A stretch of DNA of 64,000 nucleotides from Siphlonurus alternatus (GCA_949825025.1 OX463778.1:7021142-7085141), one strand, 5' to 3'. Positions 45,403 through 57,031 are shown, numbered from the stretch's first letter. The notes: generated by a model from the letters alone, not told the origin. Translations and numbers: made by a program.

Positions 45403-46194
45403 TCACGCCCCCGATTTCGGGAAAAAAAATAACATTGAAATTTTTTGCTTATTTTTCCCGTAATGTGGGTTGCCTAAATAGGTGATCCTGAAATTTTCGC
45501 GACAATACGCCAACTTTATGTTTTCCCCATTACCAGTCCCATTGTGTGGGCTATAGACCTTTCGCACCCCTAATTTCGGGAAAAATGCTACTATTAGAAT
45601 TTTTTGCTTATTTTTCCCGTAATGTGGGTTGCCGAAATAGGTGATCCTGAAAATTTCGCGACAATACGCCAACTTTATGTTTTCCCCATTACCAGTCCCA
45701 TTGTGTGGGCTATAGACCTTTCGCACCCCTAATTTCGGAAAAAATGCTACTATTAGAATTTTTTGCTTATTTTTCCCGTAATGTGGGTTGCCTAAATAGG
45801 TGTTCCTGAAATTTTCGCGACAATACGCCAACTTTATGTTTTCCCCATTACCAGTCCCATTGTGTGGGCTATAGACCTTTCGCACCCCTAATTTCGGGAA
45901 AAATGCTACTATTAGAATTTTTTGCTTATTTTTCCTGTAATGTGGGTGGCCTAAATAGGTGATCCTGAAATTTTCGCGACAATACGCTAACTTTATGTTT
46001 TCCCCATTACCAGTCGCATTGTGTGGGCTATAGACCTTTCGCACCCCTAATTTCGGAAAAAATACCAATATTAGATTTTTTTGCTTATTTTTCCCGTATT
46101 GTGGGTTGCTTAAATTGGTGATTCTGAAATTTTTGGCTACATCAAAGAAATTTGGTACATCGCCCATGTAAACCATGCATAAGGAAATTAACAT
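45403..46194 (-). repeat. 159-bp tandem repeats, right arm
   Basis: About five units on the minus strand with the same 159-bp period as the left arm. They share TAAAGTTGGCGTATTGTCGC and CAGGATCACCTATTTAGGCA. Units 2-4 are closer to each other than to the outer one, as expected from local tandem amplification or conversion. Confidence 0.92.
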
Positions 46195-46565
46195 ATATTA
46201 TAACATAGGCGTTTACGGGCGAAATAATGCTCGTCAGGAAATTCTGAAAAAAGTCTATCTCTTAGATTTAGGAGTTGTACACATATGCCAATTTTCATGA
46301 AAATCGAGAGTTCACATTTGAAAAAGTTCCCTTTTTAAGATTTGCTGAGGACTTGAAGCATGCCATCAATGGATGTCATACAAAATTAAATATGGATTTA
46401 CGGTGTAAAATTCTTTCAAAATTAAGCCCAGAAGTTTAACACGCGGACCTCATGGAAACTGGAAGTAAAGATGTTGTGATAAAAAATAACCGAAGATCTA
46501 TTTCAATTTCCTCACACCATAAGCGATTAAGTTTAAAATTAAAAAAATTATTAAATTTCAAAACT

Positions 46566-46707
<142 letters not shown>

Positions 46708-47037
46708 CCGTATTGATTGTGTTTACAGAGATTCACTAAACAACCTTTGTGAATTGTTCTTGTTGGACTGTTTGTGAATTTCCTGCCCTGACTTTTTATT
46801 TATGTACTCATGAGGGAAACATAATAAAAATAAAAATTGATTCCTTCTCTCAGAAATATTCTCATTCATAATAATATTTTATTTTTAATGACAAGAAATG
46901 TAAATTTTTGTAAAACATCAACACCTAGCTCAGAAAAATTTAGAACACAAATATTGTAAGGAAATGTTATCATTTACAGAATTCTTATTATGTATTATTT
47001 ACAACCTTACGAGAGTGTAAATCAGAGAAGAACTCAC

Positions 47038-47254
47038 CTTTTATGTGCAGATTGACCTGGATGACCCTGGGAGGGTGTGTGGAGATCTGGCACTCGTACA
47101 GACCCTGGTCTCTCTTGTTGGCGTACTTTATTTGAAGTCTCCAATTGTTGGGGTACTGGAACTCCACCGTGTAGCGCGAGTCGCCGCTATACGTGTGTAG
47201 ACCAACCGTCAGTAGCTCCAGCTCGTCACCGTTCTTACGACGTACCCATGACAC
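47038..47254 (-). CDS. dpr20: dpr20-like gene, second half of Ig domain 1
   Basis: Acceptor ACATTTGACACGTGTCA...: the actual border is AATGTTCTCAG before GTGTCATGGG, and the donor is GTGAGT. The 217-nt exon starts in phase 0 after the Thr codon of the exon at 57637-57932 and encodes VSWVRRKNGDELELLTVGLH, TYSGDSRYTVEFQYPNNWRL, QIKYANKRDQGLYECQISTH, PPRVIQVNLHIK. V-S-W-x-R, L-L-T-V-G-x-x-T-Y and D-x-G-x-Y-E-C-Q-x-S-T are diagnostic of Dpr Ig1, the domain that contacts DIP partners. Y-P-N-N-W-R-L and STHPPRVIQ(V/I)NLH point to Dpr20. Partial copies of the first third of this exon follow upstream (47327-47670). Confidence 0.95.
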
Positions 47255-47326
47255 CTGAGAACATTTGACACGTGTCAGACACGTAGAAATCACGTAGTAG
47301 ACACGTGGAAAACACGTGGTCATGAC

Positions 47327-47401
47327 GTCACCACTGTGCGTGTGCAGACCAACCGTCAGTAGTTCCAGCTCGTCTCCGTTCTTACGACGTACCCACGACA
47401 C
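47327..47401 (-). pseudogene. Partial tandem copy 1 of dpr20 Ig1 exon
   Basis: It encodes VSWVRRKNGDELELLTVGLH then THSGD, nearly identical to the real exon start, 147 bp upstream in the gene. The acceptor AG is shifted by one base (CCTCAAG before TGTCG). After GGTGAC it runs into CACGTG-rich spacer DNA, with no downstream half of the exon. Confidence 0.75.
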
Positions 47402-47462
47402 TTGAGGACATTTGAAACGTGTCAAAAACGTGGAAATCACGTGAAAAACACGTGGTCATGAC

Positions 47463-47537
47463 GTCACCACTATACGTGTGCAGACCCATTATCAACAGCT
47501 TCAGCTCGTCCCAATTCTTACGATGTACCCACGATAC
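47463..47537 (-). pseudogene. Partial tandem copy 2 of dpr20 Ig1 exon
   Basis: It encodes VSWVHRKNWDELKLLIMGLH then TYSGD. The frame is intact, the acceptor is GTTCTTAG, and GTGACG follows SG as a possible weak donor. More diverged than copy 1. Confidence 0.7.
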
Positions 47538-47617
47538 CTAAGAACACCATACACATGGAAAACACGTGGTAGACACGTTTAAATCACGTGGAAAACAAGT
47601 GGTAAACGTTATTATGA

Positions 47618-47670
47618 ATCCCTTGTGCGTGTAGAGACCAAAATCAACTACTTAATTTACACCTCGTGAC
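47618..47670 (-). pseudogene. Partial tandem copy 3 of dpr20 Ig1 exon, degenerate
   Basis: TTGTGCGTGTAGAGACCAAA and CACCTCGTGAC keep the exon order, but substitutions and a deletion destroy the frame. Confidence 0.45.
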
Positions 47671-48025
47671 AACACACAAAAATAACTCTTGTTTGATTTG
47701 CTCCCACATCCCACTGCTGCAGTTTCAAGAGATGCAGATTTACATTTTTGGTGGAGGGACAGAAGAATATCACCTCACCCCCCCCCAATCTTCCAGCCCT
47801 CTTCAAAAATTTTCAAGTTCATAATTTCTTTATTATCATAGACTTGGGCATTACAATGTCAAACTTTATGATGAACAGAACTACAGTGCACAAATTATTG
47901 GGTAATCGTATTAGTAAATCGCAAAGTCGAATTCAGTTGGCTTGCATGGGTGTATTTATACCAAAAGTTGCGTAGAAATAAGAGGTAGATTATTATATGC
48001 ATTAGTGGAAAAAGTGAGACTAAAG

Positions 48026-48384
48026 ATCAATATTAAAGGCATACAGGCTTCAAATTAAAAATTTGACAGTCACAGAGAGTTGCTTGAGTTGAAAATCAAC
48101 ATTCGGATATTTTTTTATGCGCGCGATGCAGCTGCATGAAGGGGGCTGCAAAGTAAGGATGCAGGTCCTTGATGACGTCAAAATGATGTCACAACACACA
48201 ACTATACATATACGCCACCATGTTTTTTGACGTCATCAAGGACTTGCATTTTTACTTTGCAACCCCCGCTCATGCAGCTGCATCGCGCAAGGAAAAAAAA
48301 AATCCAAATGTTGATTGTCAACTCAAGCAACTCTCTGTGACTGCCTATTTTTTAATTTGAAGCCTGTGTTCTTTTAATATTGAT
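48026..48384. mobile_element. Palindromic element of about 360 bp
   Basis: CAATATTAAAGGC...CAGGCTTCAAATTAAAAA pairs with the right arm, as do CAGAGAGTTGCTTGAGTTGA and ATGCAGCTGCAT-containing inner parts. The centre has GATGACGTCAAA and TTGACGTCATC. Confidence 0.8.
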
Positions 48385-48853
48385 TTCGGGTACTTAAAAC
48401 GGCGGTACTCTCTATATTTATTTCTGTATATAAAATCAAAGGTTTTTGTAGATTTACTACACACATTCAAAGAATATTTAAATTTTATTTTAGTTTCCTG
48501 TATTATTTATTTTATAAATTTTTGTGTATTTAATTCAGCCATACATTTTAAAATATATATTATTTACATACATAATAATTTATTGAAAGTGTCTTTATTT
48601 TTTATTGTTAAAAAGCTGTAATTAATTATTATATCCCTATAAAATCAAATTTTATCGTGCAATATTCAATAATTCATTCATGTTCATTGTAGCAGTATTT
48701 TACATTGTTGTTCCTTTCATTGGACGAGACAATGATAACATCGTGACGTCACAAAAGCTCGCACGGCACCACGGTCTGGTGAACTTTCCTGCTCGCGTAA
48801 AAAATAGTCCGCCAAGAAAATAACTTGATAAGCTCGTTTATTTATCATGGTAG

Positions 48854-49324
48854 CCCTAGTTCATTTATTACGTCTTCCACTCATGCTTAAAGGCGGATTC
48901 AGATGGCGACAACGGCGATGCGACGCGATTTCGACGTAAAAGCTGTGAAAACCTATATGCGGCGGCGAATTTTCCGGGAATCGCGTTAATTACGATTATC
49001 TTTTTCTTTTAATCGCCAAATATGGCCGCCAATGTATGTTACAGCAAGTGCACGTACATTATTCGCGTCGCATGAGAAAAATCGCAATGTGAATCCGCCT
49101 TTACATGTCTAAACCTAATCTTTTTACTTCTAAAACAAATCTTATTTCTACTTCACTCAAGATGAGGATGAAATGAAGACAATATTTTTAACATTTTATG
49201 CTCAAGAAGAGGAAAGAAGACATAATTTCATTTTTTTCTCTCTTTTTTTCCTCTAAAATGGTGCAAAATAGACGAGAAGAGAGTGTATAATAGCAAATAA
49301 AAGATCAAATTTATTTCAACTCGG
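48854..49324 (+). mobile_element. Family A element with nested C element
   Basis: CCCTAGTTCATTTATTACGT opens, the C element occupies 48890-49101, and the A series continues at CATGTCTAAACCTAATC up to TTTATTTCAACTCGG. Confidence 0.85.
48890..49101. mobile_element. Family C element (212 bp) with TA target duplication
   Basis: AAGGCGGATTCAGATGGCG and CGCAATGTGAATCCGCCTT, flanked by TA at 48888-48889 and 49102-49103. Confidence 0.88.
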
Positions 49325-50500
49325 AAGAATTCAAAACTGTAATTAAAATATCAAGTTCCCTTTAAGTTAATCAACAATGTTTTAAATAATAAGAGGCTTT
49401 ACAATACAAGATTTTAAAATACAAAGATGTCAATTCAGCAAAATTATAATGAAAGTATAACAATTATATGAATGGAAAGAGAAGCTCTTTAAATTTTGAT
49501 AATAATTTTAATATTTTAAATATTAAATACCTTATTAATTAAGCAGAGTTTATTAATTTGAAGCAGAATTTCAATCTATTTTATACACTGCAGAGAGCTT
49601 ATAGCTTATATGTAAGTTATTTTGTTGTCATTTTGTTTCGTCGATCGAATTCATGCCCCTTAAAACAAAATAAACACGTCAAACTCATGCAAGTTTGTCT
49701 ACATTGTAATAGCCGAGGCTCACGTGATGTCACTGCAACACATGTTGCATACTTTACAGGAGCCTGCCGCGCCACATTGTTGTGTTGCATCAGCAGTGTT
49801 TAAGGGAGAAAATGTATATTTATTAATTATGTACGGCAATTATTACATTTAAATCGTTTCAATATCATCTGCTAGTTTATAAAGAATACACACCCTACAG
49901 TTTCGGGTCCTTAAGAAATTAAACCTGGCAATAACTGTCAAATTTTCTCATTTTTCTATTTCTATATTTATTTTTTTTCAATGCTTTAGAGCGTACGGTT
50001 TGACAACAGTAGGGGTATCTTGTTATCCTGTAAGTATAAGGCAAAGAAAACAATCTCGTGGTGCTGCCCTGTATATAGTAATTTAAAAGAGCTCTAATTT
50101 TCATTCGTGAGTTTTTCTTGGTGTAAAATATAAATTATTGCATTTTTAAAATGTAAAATGTATGCAGTAGTATTCACTATAATTAATATAGACATCTCTT
50201 CTCCCTTTTTTAAGAGGTTTCAAGTAGGCATTACTCTTAAAAATACCTCTTACCTCCCTAAAATTGCAAATAAGCAAATCTTTGCCTCTTGGGGCTGCAG
50301 TGTGAGTGAATCAGTTAACTTTTTTTTTTTCAATTTTTATGTAATTTAGTTTTGAGGGTCTAAAAAATTAATATTAAAAAAAAAATATTAATGATGTATA
50401 AATGAAAATTTAATAAATTTTCAGTTTCACTATATAAAAATTGTAGTAAAAATAACAAACTACAAAAATAACTTCAAAGTATACAATTTCTTATACAACT
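49325..50500. other. Intron DNA, nothing recognised
   Basis: Only short incidental frames; no element ends seen. Confidence 0.45.
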
Positions 50501-52303
50501 TGTACACTCATCACCTTGTAAAATTTCCCACTTGCAACCCTGTTAATCATAATACCTTGTGTTATTCTTAAGGGTCCGATCTAGTAGAGGTAAAACACCT
50601 CACGCGGCAAAATGTAGGCAACCACGCGGTTTTTAGCTCGAAAGGAAAAACAGGCTCTACCTGCTTTTCATCGCATTTTTTCATTAATGTATTCGGTAAT
50701 AAATGTCACAGAAACTTCGGACAAAAATGACTTTGGTCTACTTTTTAATGACAAGTTCATTTTTATACAGCTTTAAACAACCAGATCAATACTTTTTTGC
50801 GAATACGTGATGAGATCGATAAGGAAGATAAAAATTGTATTTCCATAAAAATGTCATTGTTGAGATGGGTAGCGGTCACTAATACGCTGACATTGTTATA
50901 GACCACAATAGAGTAAAGTGCTCCTGCGAACACCTGCTGCTAGGGGAGGAGAAAATTCGGAGACTCAGAAAATGAACCGCTGTCAATCATGTTCATATTA
51001 TGTTCAATAAATTACTAATAATTATTATTTCTTTTCTGATTATAAGAAATTACAGTAGCAGTGATCTGAGACTTTTAATTATTTTTAGATGTGATATAAT
51101 TATAAATTTATGTTTTTTGCAAAGACATTAGTTTTATATTATAGTATAACATGAAGACAGTATAAATGAATAGGAAGAGTCATGATTGAGGAAGGGTCAC
51201 AAAATGTGTTAGTCAATTAATCTTATCTTGCAATTAATATTATAAATAAAGTATTATTTAATTGTTAATTAAAAACATATATTCGATATATGTTTTAATA
51301 TATATATATCGATAAATATATTTTTGTTTTTAATTCATTGTTATATAAAATGCCGATAATGATTTACAAGTTGAATTTATTACAAAAATTGTATTCTTAC
51401 TATTTTACATGATTTGAAAATGAAAAAATTATTTTGTTACACAACGAACTGGACGGCGAGCCATCTCGCTGCTATATAACTGATTAGTTGTGTTCTGTTA
51501 GAATTTAGTATACTGTGAACAAAAATTTGAAAGCCCCAAAGTAATTTTCAATTTTCTCTATACTAGGTGATAATGAACCTTGAGGTGTTCCTATAGTGTA
51601 ATATTCCATTATTATGTAGAGGCAGCTAAATCTGAATTCAGTGTACATAATAGCAAAATGTAAGGAGTAAAGATAGAACTGCGGAGCGAGTGGATGATGG
51701 TAAAGCAAGATAAGGTTTGAGAAAGGGTTGAGAGCGGGAGGACTGCAGGCAGGTAAATTCTTTTATTGTTCTCTCTCGGCTCTCCCTTCTCCTCTCTCTC
51801 TCGGTCGCACTTGTAGTTCAGTATTTCGCATATTTCCGCAATTCCGCACGGCGCTGCATTCAGTGGTTTTAGGAACCAGAAATTGCAAAAAAGTAGCTCT
51901 AGTCTATAAGTTCCAGTAAATTTAATAACATAAATTAACACTTTCAGCGTACACTATATTAAAGCCGACAACATTTTCTAGACCGCTATTCGACCCTATT
52001 GTTGAAATTATTTTTTTTACAAGTGTTATGATGAAGTAAAGTTGACACTCTTTTACCGCTTTTAATCATTAATTAAAAATTAATTGGTGGTCGTGGTGTA
52101 AAAACAAATCCATTGGCGGACTACATATCAGTCTCCTCTTTTCAATGATGTTTTTTAATTTTTTGTGAAGCAAATATTGTACCCTACAGAACTGATAGAA
52201 AACACTGTTTTTTCCTTATGGCCGTTCCTACTAGATCGGGCCCTTAAGAGGCATGGTGATTAACAAGACTGCAAAGGGAAATTTTCATAGACTTGGAGTG
52301 TAC
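50501..52303 (-). mobile_element. Family G element split by a 1.67-kb insertion
   Basis: TGTACACTCATCACCTTGTA on the left and CATAGACTTGGAGTGTAC on the right are G ends. After removing 50572-52243 and one TTAA, the sequence reads GTTATTCTTAAGAGGCATGG, in register with the complement of the copy at 28262-28402. Confidence 0.8.
50572..52243. mobile_element. piggyBac-like non-autonomous element, 1672 bp
   Basis: TTAA occurs on both sides (50568-50571 and 52244-52247). The inverted ends are GGGTCCGATCTAGTAG and CTACTAGATCGGGCCC, 15 of 16 paired. TTAA duplication is the mark of piggyBac transposases. No long open frame for a transposase was found, so it must have been moved in trans. Confidence 0.75.
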
Positions 52304-52389
52304 ATAAAGATTTCACTTTAATAAGCAAGATTGTTACATTTTTGTGACGCCCGTATAGAAGAAATACAATGCCATTCTAAAAAAAGGTA

Positions 52390-52662
52390 CCCGAGTTGAA
52401 ATAAATTTCATCTTTCTTTTATTCACTATTAAGCTCTCCTCTTGTCTTTTTTCCTCTTATTTTACACCATTTTAGAGGAAAAAAATAGGTGAAAAAGACG
52501 AGATTACGTATTTTCCCCTCTTCTTGAACATAAAATGTTATAAATATTGTCTTCATTTCATCCTCACTTTGAGCGAAGAGGAAATAAGATGTGTTTCAGA
52601 GGTATAAAAATTAGGTTTAGACATGCAAAGGATGAGTTGAAGACGTAATTTTTCAGCTAGGG
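52390..52662 (-). mobile_element. Family A element, 273 bp, TA flanked (reference copy)
   Basis: CCCGAGTTGAAATAAATTTC to TTTCAGCTAGGG, with TA at 52388-52389 and 52663-52664. This copy gives the best estimate of the family ends: CCC(G/T)AGTTGAAA and TA duplication, as in Tc1/mariner-type MITEs. Confidence 0.9.
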
Positions 52663-52664
52663 TA

Positions 52665-52997
52665 ACGTTCTTGCGGTTCCGAGGTGCACATATTTCCTCG
52701 CAACATGAACATACTTGTGCCCTGTTCTAACCTACATCGTGAGGTAGAGTTTTGGTAAGATTTGTTCGTGAGATGGATTAGTTGGCGATGAGAATGGAGC
52801 TCGGATCACGTCTCTTCTTTCTACGTCACTCAGCGAGACAATTAACCTCCCCTCCCCTTCTGCACGTAATGAGTCATCCCCTCCCCTCCAACCACAGACG
52901 TAATTGCAATCCAGGTAAAGCTCTTCACCAAACTAATTAGCAAACAAAGTACTTTTTGTTGTGTCACTTAAATTAGGTCATCAAGGTATAATGAGAG
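52665..52997. other. Less AT-rich intron segment of unknown role
   Basis: Between two A copies. It contains TACGTCACTCAGCG, TGAGTCATCC (AP-1-like), ACGTAATTGCAATCC and pyrimidine tracts. No exon was recognised. Possible regulatory DNA of dpr20, not proven. Confidence 0.3.
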
Positions 52998-53000
52998 AAC

Positions 53001-53273
53001 CCTAAGTTGAAAAATCACGTCTTCAACTCATCCTCTTCAAAGCCTAAATGTAATATTTTTACATCTGAAACACATCATATTTTCCCTTCGTTCAAAGTGA
53101 GAATGAAATGAAGGCAATATTTCTAACATTTTATGCTAAAGAAGAGAGAAAAAGATGTAATATCGTATTTTTCTCTCTTTTTTTTTTTCCTTCTAAAATG
53201 GTGCAAAATAAGAGAAAAAAAGAAGAGAGGACAGTTTAATACTGAATAAAAGATGAAATTTATTTCAATTTGG
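53001..53273 (+). mobile_element. Family A element
   Basis: CCCTAAGTTGAAAAATCACG to ATTTATTTCAATTTGGG. Confidence 0.88.
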
Positions 53274-53279
53274 GTACAC

Positions 53280-54300
53280 TTTTTTTAAATTAATAAAAAA
53301 TATAGTGATTTTTTTAGTTTAATTTTTTCCGATGAATTTTAATAGTTTTATATTGTGAATAATAATGCCATGGTAGTAAAATTAATTACTTTCAATTTTA
53401 TTTTTGTAATTAATGTAATTGTAATTATTATTCTATTGAAACAGTAGAAGGCTATTAATGAGCATATTCTCCATATGTTGGTGGAATTAACAAGGGTCAA
53501 TGTCAACATCAATATTACAGCTAATTGAAATTTATGCTAACATACAAACCATAATTACTATACACGTAATCTATTTTCTATGATTATAATATATCATAAA
53601 GTCTCGTATCACACGATATACAATATTGCAGTACGTTTGAAAAATTTTATGCTGTGATATCGGCTTAAGATCTAGCTCTGTAACAATAAAGTGTTTACCA
53701 AAGATGTGACTTTAAACGCCCTATGAATTATTATTTTCTACAGAAAAACATTGTGTTCAAGAAAATTTTCTTATAACAAATATAATATTATTATATATTA
53801 TATATTCTTGTAGATGATCATATTTTTTCCCATTTTTGGCATGATTTCGTAAAAGAAACAACTCCATTGGTAAGTATATAGAAGATGGATGACTCTAATC
53901 GTTTTGTAAGTGCGAAAAAAACAACAACAAAAAGTTTTTTTTTTTTTTTTTTAGAAAATAAACTATTTCACAAGTTTGAAATCTGGAACAGAGTTCTGTT
54001 ATATGTTATATGGATTAATTTAATGAAGAAAGGTGTCTTATAAATGTAATGCATGACAACACTTATAATGGATACAATGTAATCGTGATTGGAAGACATT
54101 GATTAAGAAATCTGATTGAAATAATGATGAAGTTTCCGTGTAAAGCCATCAATTCTCTATCTACTCTTCCTTAACTGAACATGAATGAATAATTTCAATA
54201 CTGATTTCAGTGAATATATTTGCAGAGTGAATATTAATATGTACACCTCGGGAAAGCACGAAACGTTACTCAATATGTAGAAGTTGTCACGCAGTCTATA
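53280..54300. other. AT-rich intron DNA, nothing recognised
   Basis: Only a T18 run near 53937-53953 and AT-rich stretches. Confidence 0.5.
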
Positions 54301-54302
54301 TA

Positions 54303-54624
54303 GCACACTAAATTTTTAGATGCTGAATTGGTTTCAGTACTTTATGTCAGTACAAAATTGCTCCAGTCAGTACAAAATTTCTCCAGTTTCGTCTTACATC
54401 CAGCACTTTTGACCTATAAAACACTTATTCCAAGTACAAATTTGGTATTGAAAAAAGAGAGTCAAAAAAAGTACCAAAAATTGACTCTTTTTTCAGTACC
54501 AAATTTGTACTTGGATTAAGTGTTTTATAGGTCAAAAGTGCTGGATGTAATACGAAACTGGAGCAATTTTGTACTGACATAAAGTACTGAAAACAATTCA
54601 GCATCTAAAAATTTAGTGTGCTAG
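54303..54624. mobile_element. Palindromic element of about 320 bp
   Basis: AGCACACTAAATTTTTAGAT and its complement at the right end; inner arms AAGTACAAATTTGGTA and TACCAAATTTGTACTT around a short loop. Confidence 0.85.
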
Positions 54625-54835
54625 GGCGTGTTGACCTTGAAATTTGTGTGCCTGCAATCTTCTTATTATATTAATTATGATCATTTTTTTTTTTTTTTTT
54701 TATCTTGCCAGATTATTTCACTGGTAGGTATTGATAGCCCCTGTCACATATACAACCCATTCTGTTTGTATGCTAAACAAGTTGCCTATCCTCCCGGATC
54801 TCCCGATCATTTTTATCCAAAATTTTGAATTCCTC

Positions 54836-55094
54836 CTGAGTTGAAATAAATTTCTTCTTTTATATTCTGTCTTTGTCTAATTCCCTCGTATTTTGCACCT
54901 ATTTAGAGGAAAAAAGACGAGATTACGTCTCATTTTCTCTTATTGAGCATAATATTTTAGAAAAAATTGCCTCCATTTTATCCTCACTTTGAGCGAGGAG
55001 GATATATAATATGTATTTTTGAGTTAAAAAGACGTAATAACATTGGATTTAGACGTGTAAAGGATGAGTTAAAGACGAAATTTTTCAACTATAT
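54836..55094 (-). mobile_element. Family A element
   Basis: CCTGAGTTGAAATAAATTTC to GACGAAATTTTTCAACTA. Confidence 0.85.
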
Positions 55095-55119
55095 AGGTAC
55101 TTTATTATATTTTGTGCTA

Positions 55120-55246
55120 ATGGGCGTGAATCACGTGTGTTTCAGTAACCACGTTTAATGCCATTGAATTAGACTTGTCCTAACCGTGGTTAGTGAGAAA
55201 CGTGTGATAAATTTCCGGATAACTCTTTCGTGAATTGTCTCCAATA
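55120..55246. mobile_element. Family N stem-loop, second copy
   Basis: GGCGTGAATCACGTG, then TAACCACGTTTAATGCC and TAACCGTGGTTAGTG, then CTCTTTCGTGAATTG. Confidence 0.65.
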
Positions 55247-55600
55247 TTTTTATCAAATATGAATCAACAATAATGATGATAGTAAATTAGGTACAATAAT
55301 AACAATATGGCCGTACGTGTCTTTAAAAAAATGATACAAACCTTTCATTTTTTAAAAGATTTCAACATTTATTTTTCAAGCAATTAAATCAGTACTTAAA
55401 ACAACAAATTTATTTTATTATTAATGCTTGAAACTTTTGGAAGGAAGTACTCGTACGGAATTTCCTTTAATAACCCTAGTTGAAAATTTAAGTCTTCAAC
55501 TCATCTTTTACACGTCTAAACCTAATATAATAGCGTCTTTTTACCTCTAAAACACATCTTATTTCCTCTCAGCTCAAAGTGAGGATGAAATAAAGATATA

Positions 55601-55745
55601 TTGGGTGCGATTCACAAAGCAGTTATCCAGGTTTCTAACCACGTTTAGCTTACCCATATTTAAACTAAGGTGTTTTTACACGTAAAACAGGTATAGTTAA
55701 ACGTGGTTAGAAACCTGGTTAACTTCTTCGTGAATTGCACCCAAT
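55601..55745. mobile_element. Family S stem-loop, first of a tandem pair
   Basis: TTGGGTGCGATTCACAAAGC to CTTCGTGAATTGCACCCAAT. Confidence 0.88.
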
Positions 55746-55915
55746 GAGTGCGATTTACGAAGCAGTTAGCCAGGTTTCTAACCACGTTTAGCTTAACCAC
55801 GTTTAGCTTAACCACGTTTAACTTTACCTGTTTTACGTGTTAAACCACCTAGGTAAACGTGGTTAAGCTAAACGTGGTTAGAAACCTGCCTAACTGCTTC
55901 GTGAATCGCACCCAA
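55746..55915. mobile_element. Family S stem-loop, second of a tandem pair
   Basis: GAGTGCGATTTACGAAGCAG to GTGAATCGCACCCAAT. It contains a small internal duplication of GTTTAGCTTAACCAC. Confidence 0.88.
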
Positions 55916-56059
55916 TATTTCTAACATTTTATGCTCAATAAGAGGAAAAAATACGTAATCTCGTCTTTTCTCTAAAATGGTGCAAAATAAGAGAGAATTA
56001 GATTAGTATATATATAGAGAACATAATAACGAATAAAAGATGAAAATTATTTCCACTCG

Positions 56060-56957
56060 GGTAAGCATATTTTGTTGCCCAACTCTTCACATTAGAACAA
56101 TATTAATCACATCAATCTAAACATCTCTGAAATGTGACAACGTAATCCAGTCTAGTGACTCTGAACAAACGTCAATGGAGGATCTTGTATCGACTGTCAA
56201 GGTGAAATCAAGCGGTTAAGTCGATCACAAAATCTGGGGAGCTTGATATCCTATCAAGTATAAAGAATCTCAACCATCACTGCATGTTCAAACCTGTCAA
56301 ATAATATCATATTTTTTTTTAATAATTTTGATTTAGTATTGAAAATATTATTTCATGAAAATATAGTACCTTTGTTTAAAAGGTTAATGTATACAATGAA
56401 TTATTTATAATTTAAAACAAACTTTTCAAAAGCAATAGCCTTTGAACTTGCACTGAGCTAATTTGACATAGACACAGCCAATTATCTGTTCGCTTTTTGT
56501 TTGTATTTTTTTTTCCATTTCGTTATTCTTTTTTTTTTTTTAGTTACAAATTCACCAGCTCGACTCGCTCGCTCGTGTTTGTCTGCATGCTTCATGAGAT
56601 GAAATAACAACCTCATTAGATTATCTATCAAAATATGCATTTTAAATATTGATCATGTTCAACAAACATACGCACTAATTTAGTTAACTAGCAGTGTATA
56701 ATATTCCTAATGGATGCTTTTTTGTAAATTGAACTACAAATGAAAAAAAAATGTTAATATTAAATGATAGGGAAGACACTGAGTAATAGTAATGAGATCT
56801 AAAACCAAAAGGATTCAGGATTCTACATCAGAACAGCATGAAATTAGCCCAGGCCTAAGATTTGTTTCAAAACATCTAACTTTAACTTTAACTAACTTTA
56901 ACTAACTTTAACTAACTTTGACTAACTTTGATTTTGTATAGACTGCGTGCTCTTTTT
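56060..56957. other. Intron DNA with a short TAACTTTAAC-type tandem array
   Basis: 56878-56932 holds five or six degenerate ACTAACTTTA units. Otherwise nothing recognised. Confidence 0.5.
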
Positions 56958-57030
56958 TTTTAGGTAAAAATACGTTATAATATTAGTTGCAGACGTGTAA
57001 AAGACGAGTTGAAGACAAAATTTTTAAACA
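56958..57030 (-). mobile_element. Family A element, end fragment
   Basis: AGGTAAAAATACGTTATAAT, then GACGAGTTGAAGACAAAATT, directly followed by a 5S-headed SINE. Confidence 0.6.
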
Positions 57031-57031
57031 A

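Larger units (their letters stand above)
55482..56059 (+). mobile_element. Family A element with two nested S stem-loops
   Basis: ACCCTAGTTGAAAATTTAAG opens and TTATTTCCACTCGGG closes, with TAA on each outer side. The A body is split at GAAATAAAGATAT and ATTTCTAACATTTTATG by 55601-55915. Confidence 0.88.

Noticed and set aside
51612..51941. 109-codon minus-strand frame
   Set aside because: Lies inside the piggyBac-like element, has no transposase motif (no DDD-type region) and no other protein signature.
56878..56932. ACTAACTTTA units as telomere-like repeats
   Set aside because: Too few and degenerate, and not the insect TTAGG motif.
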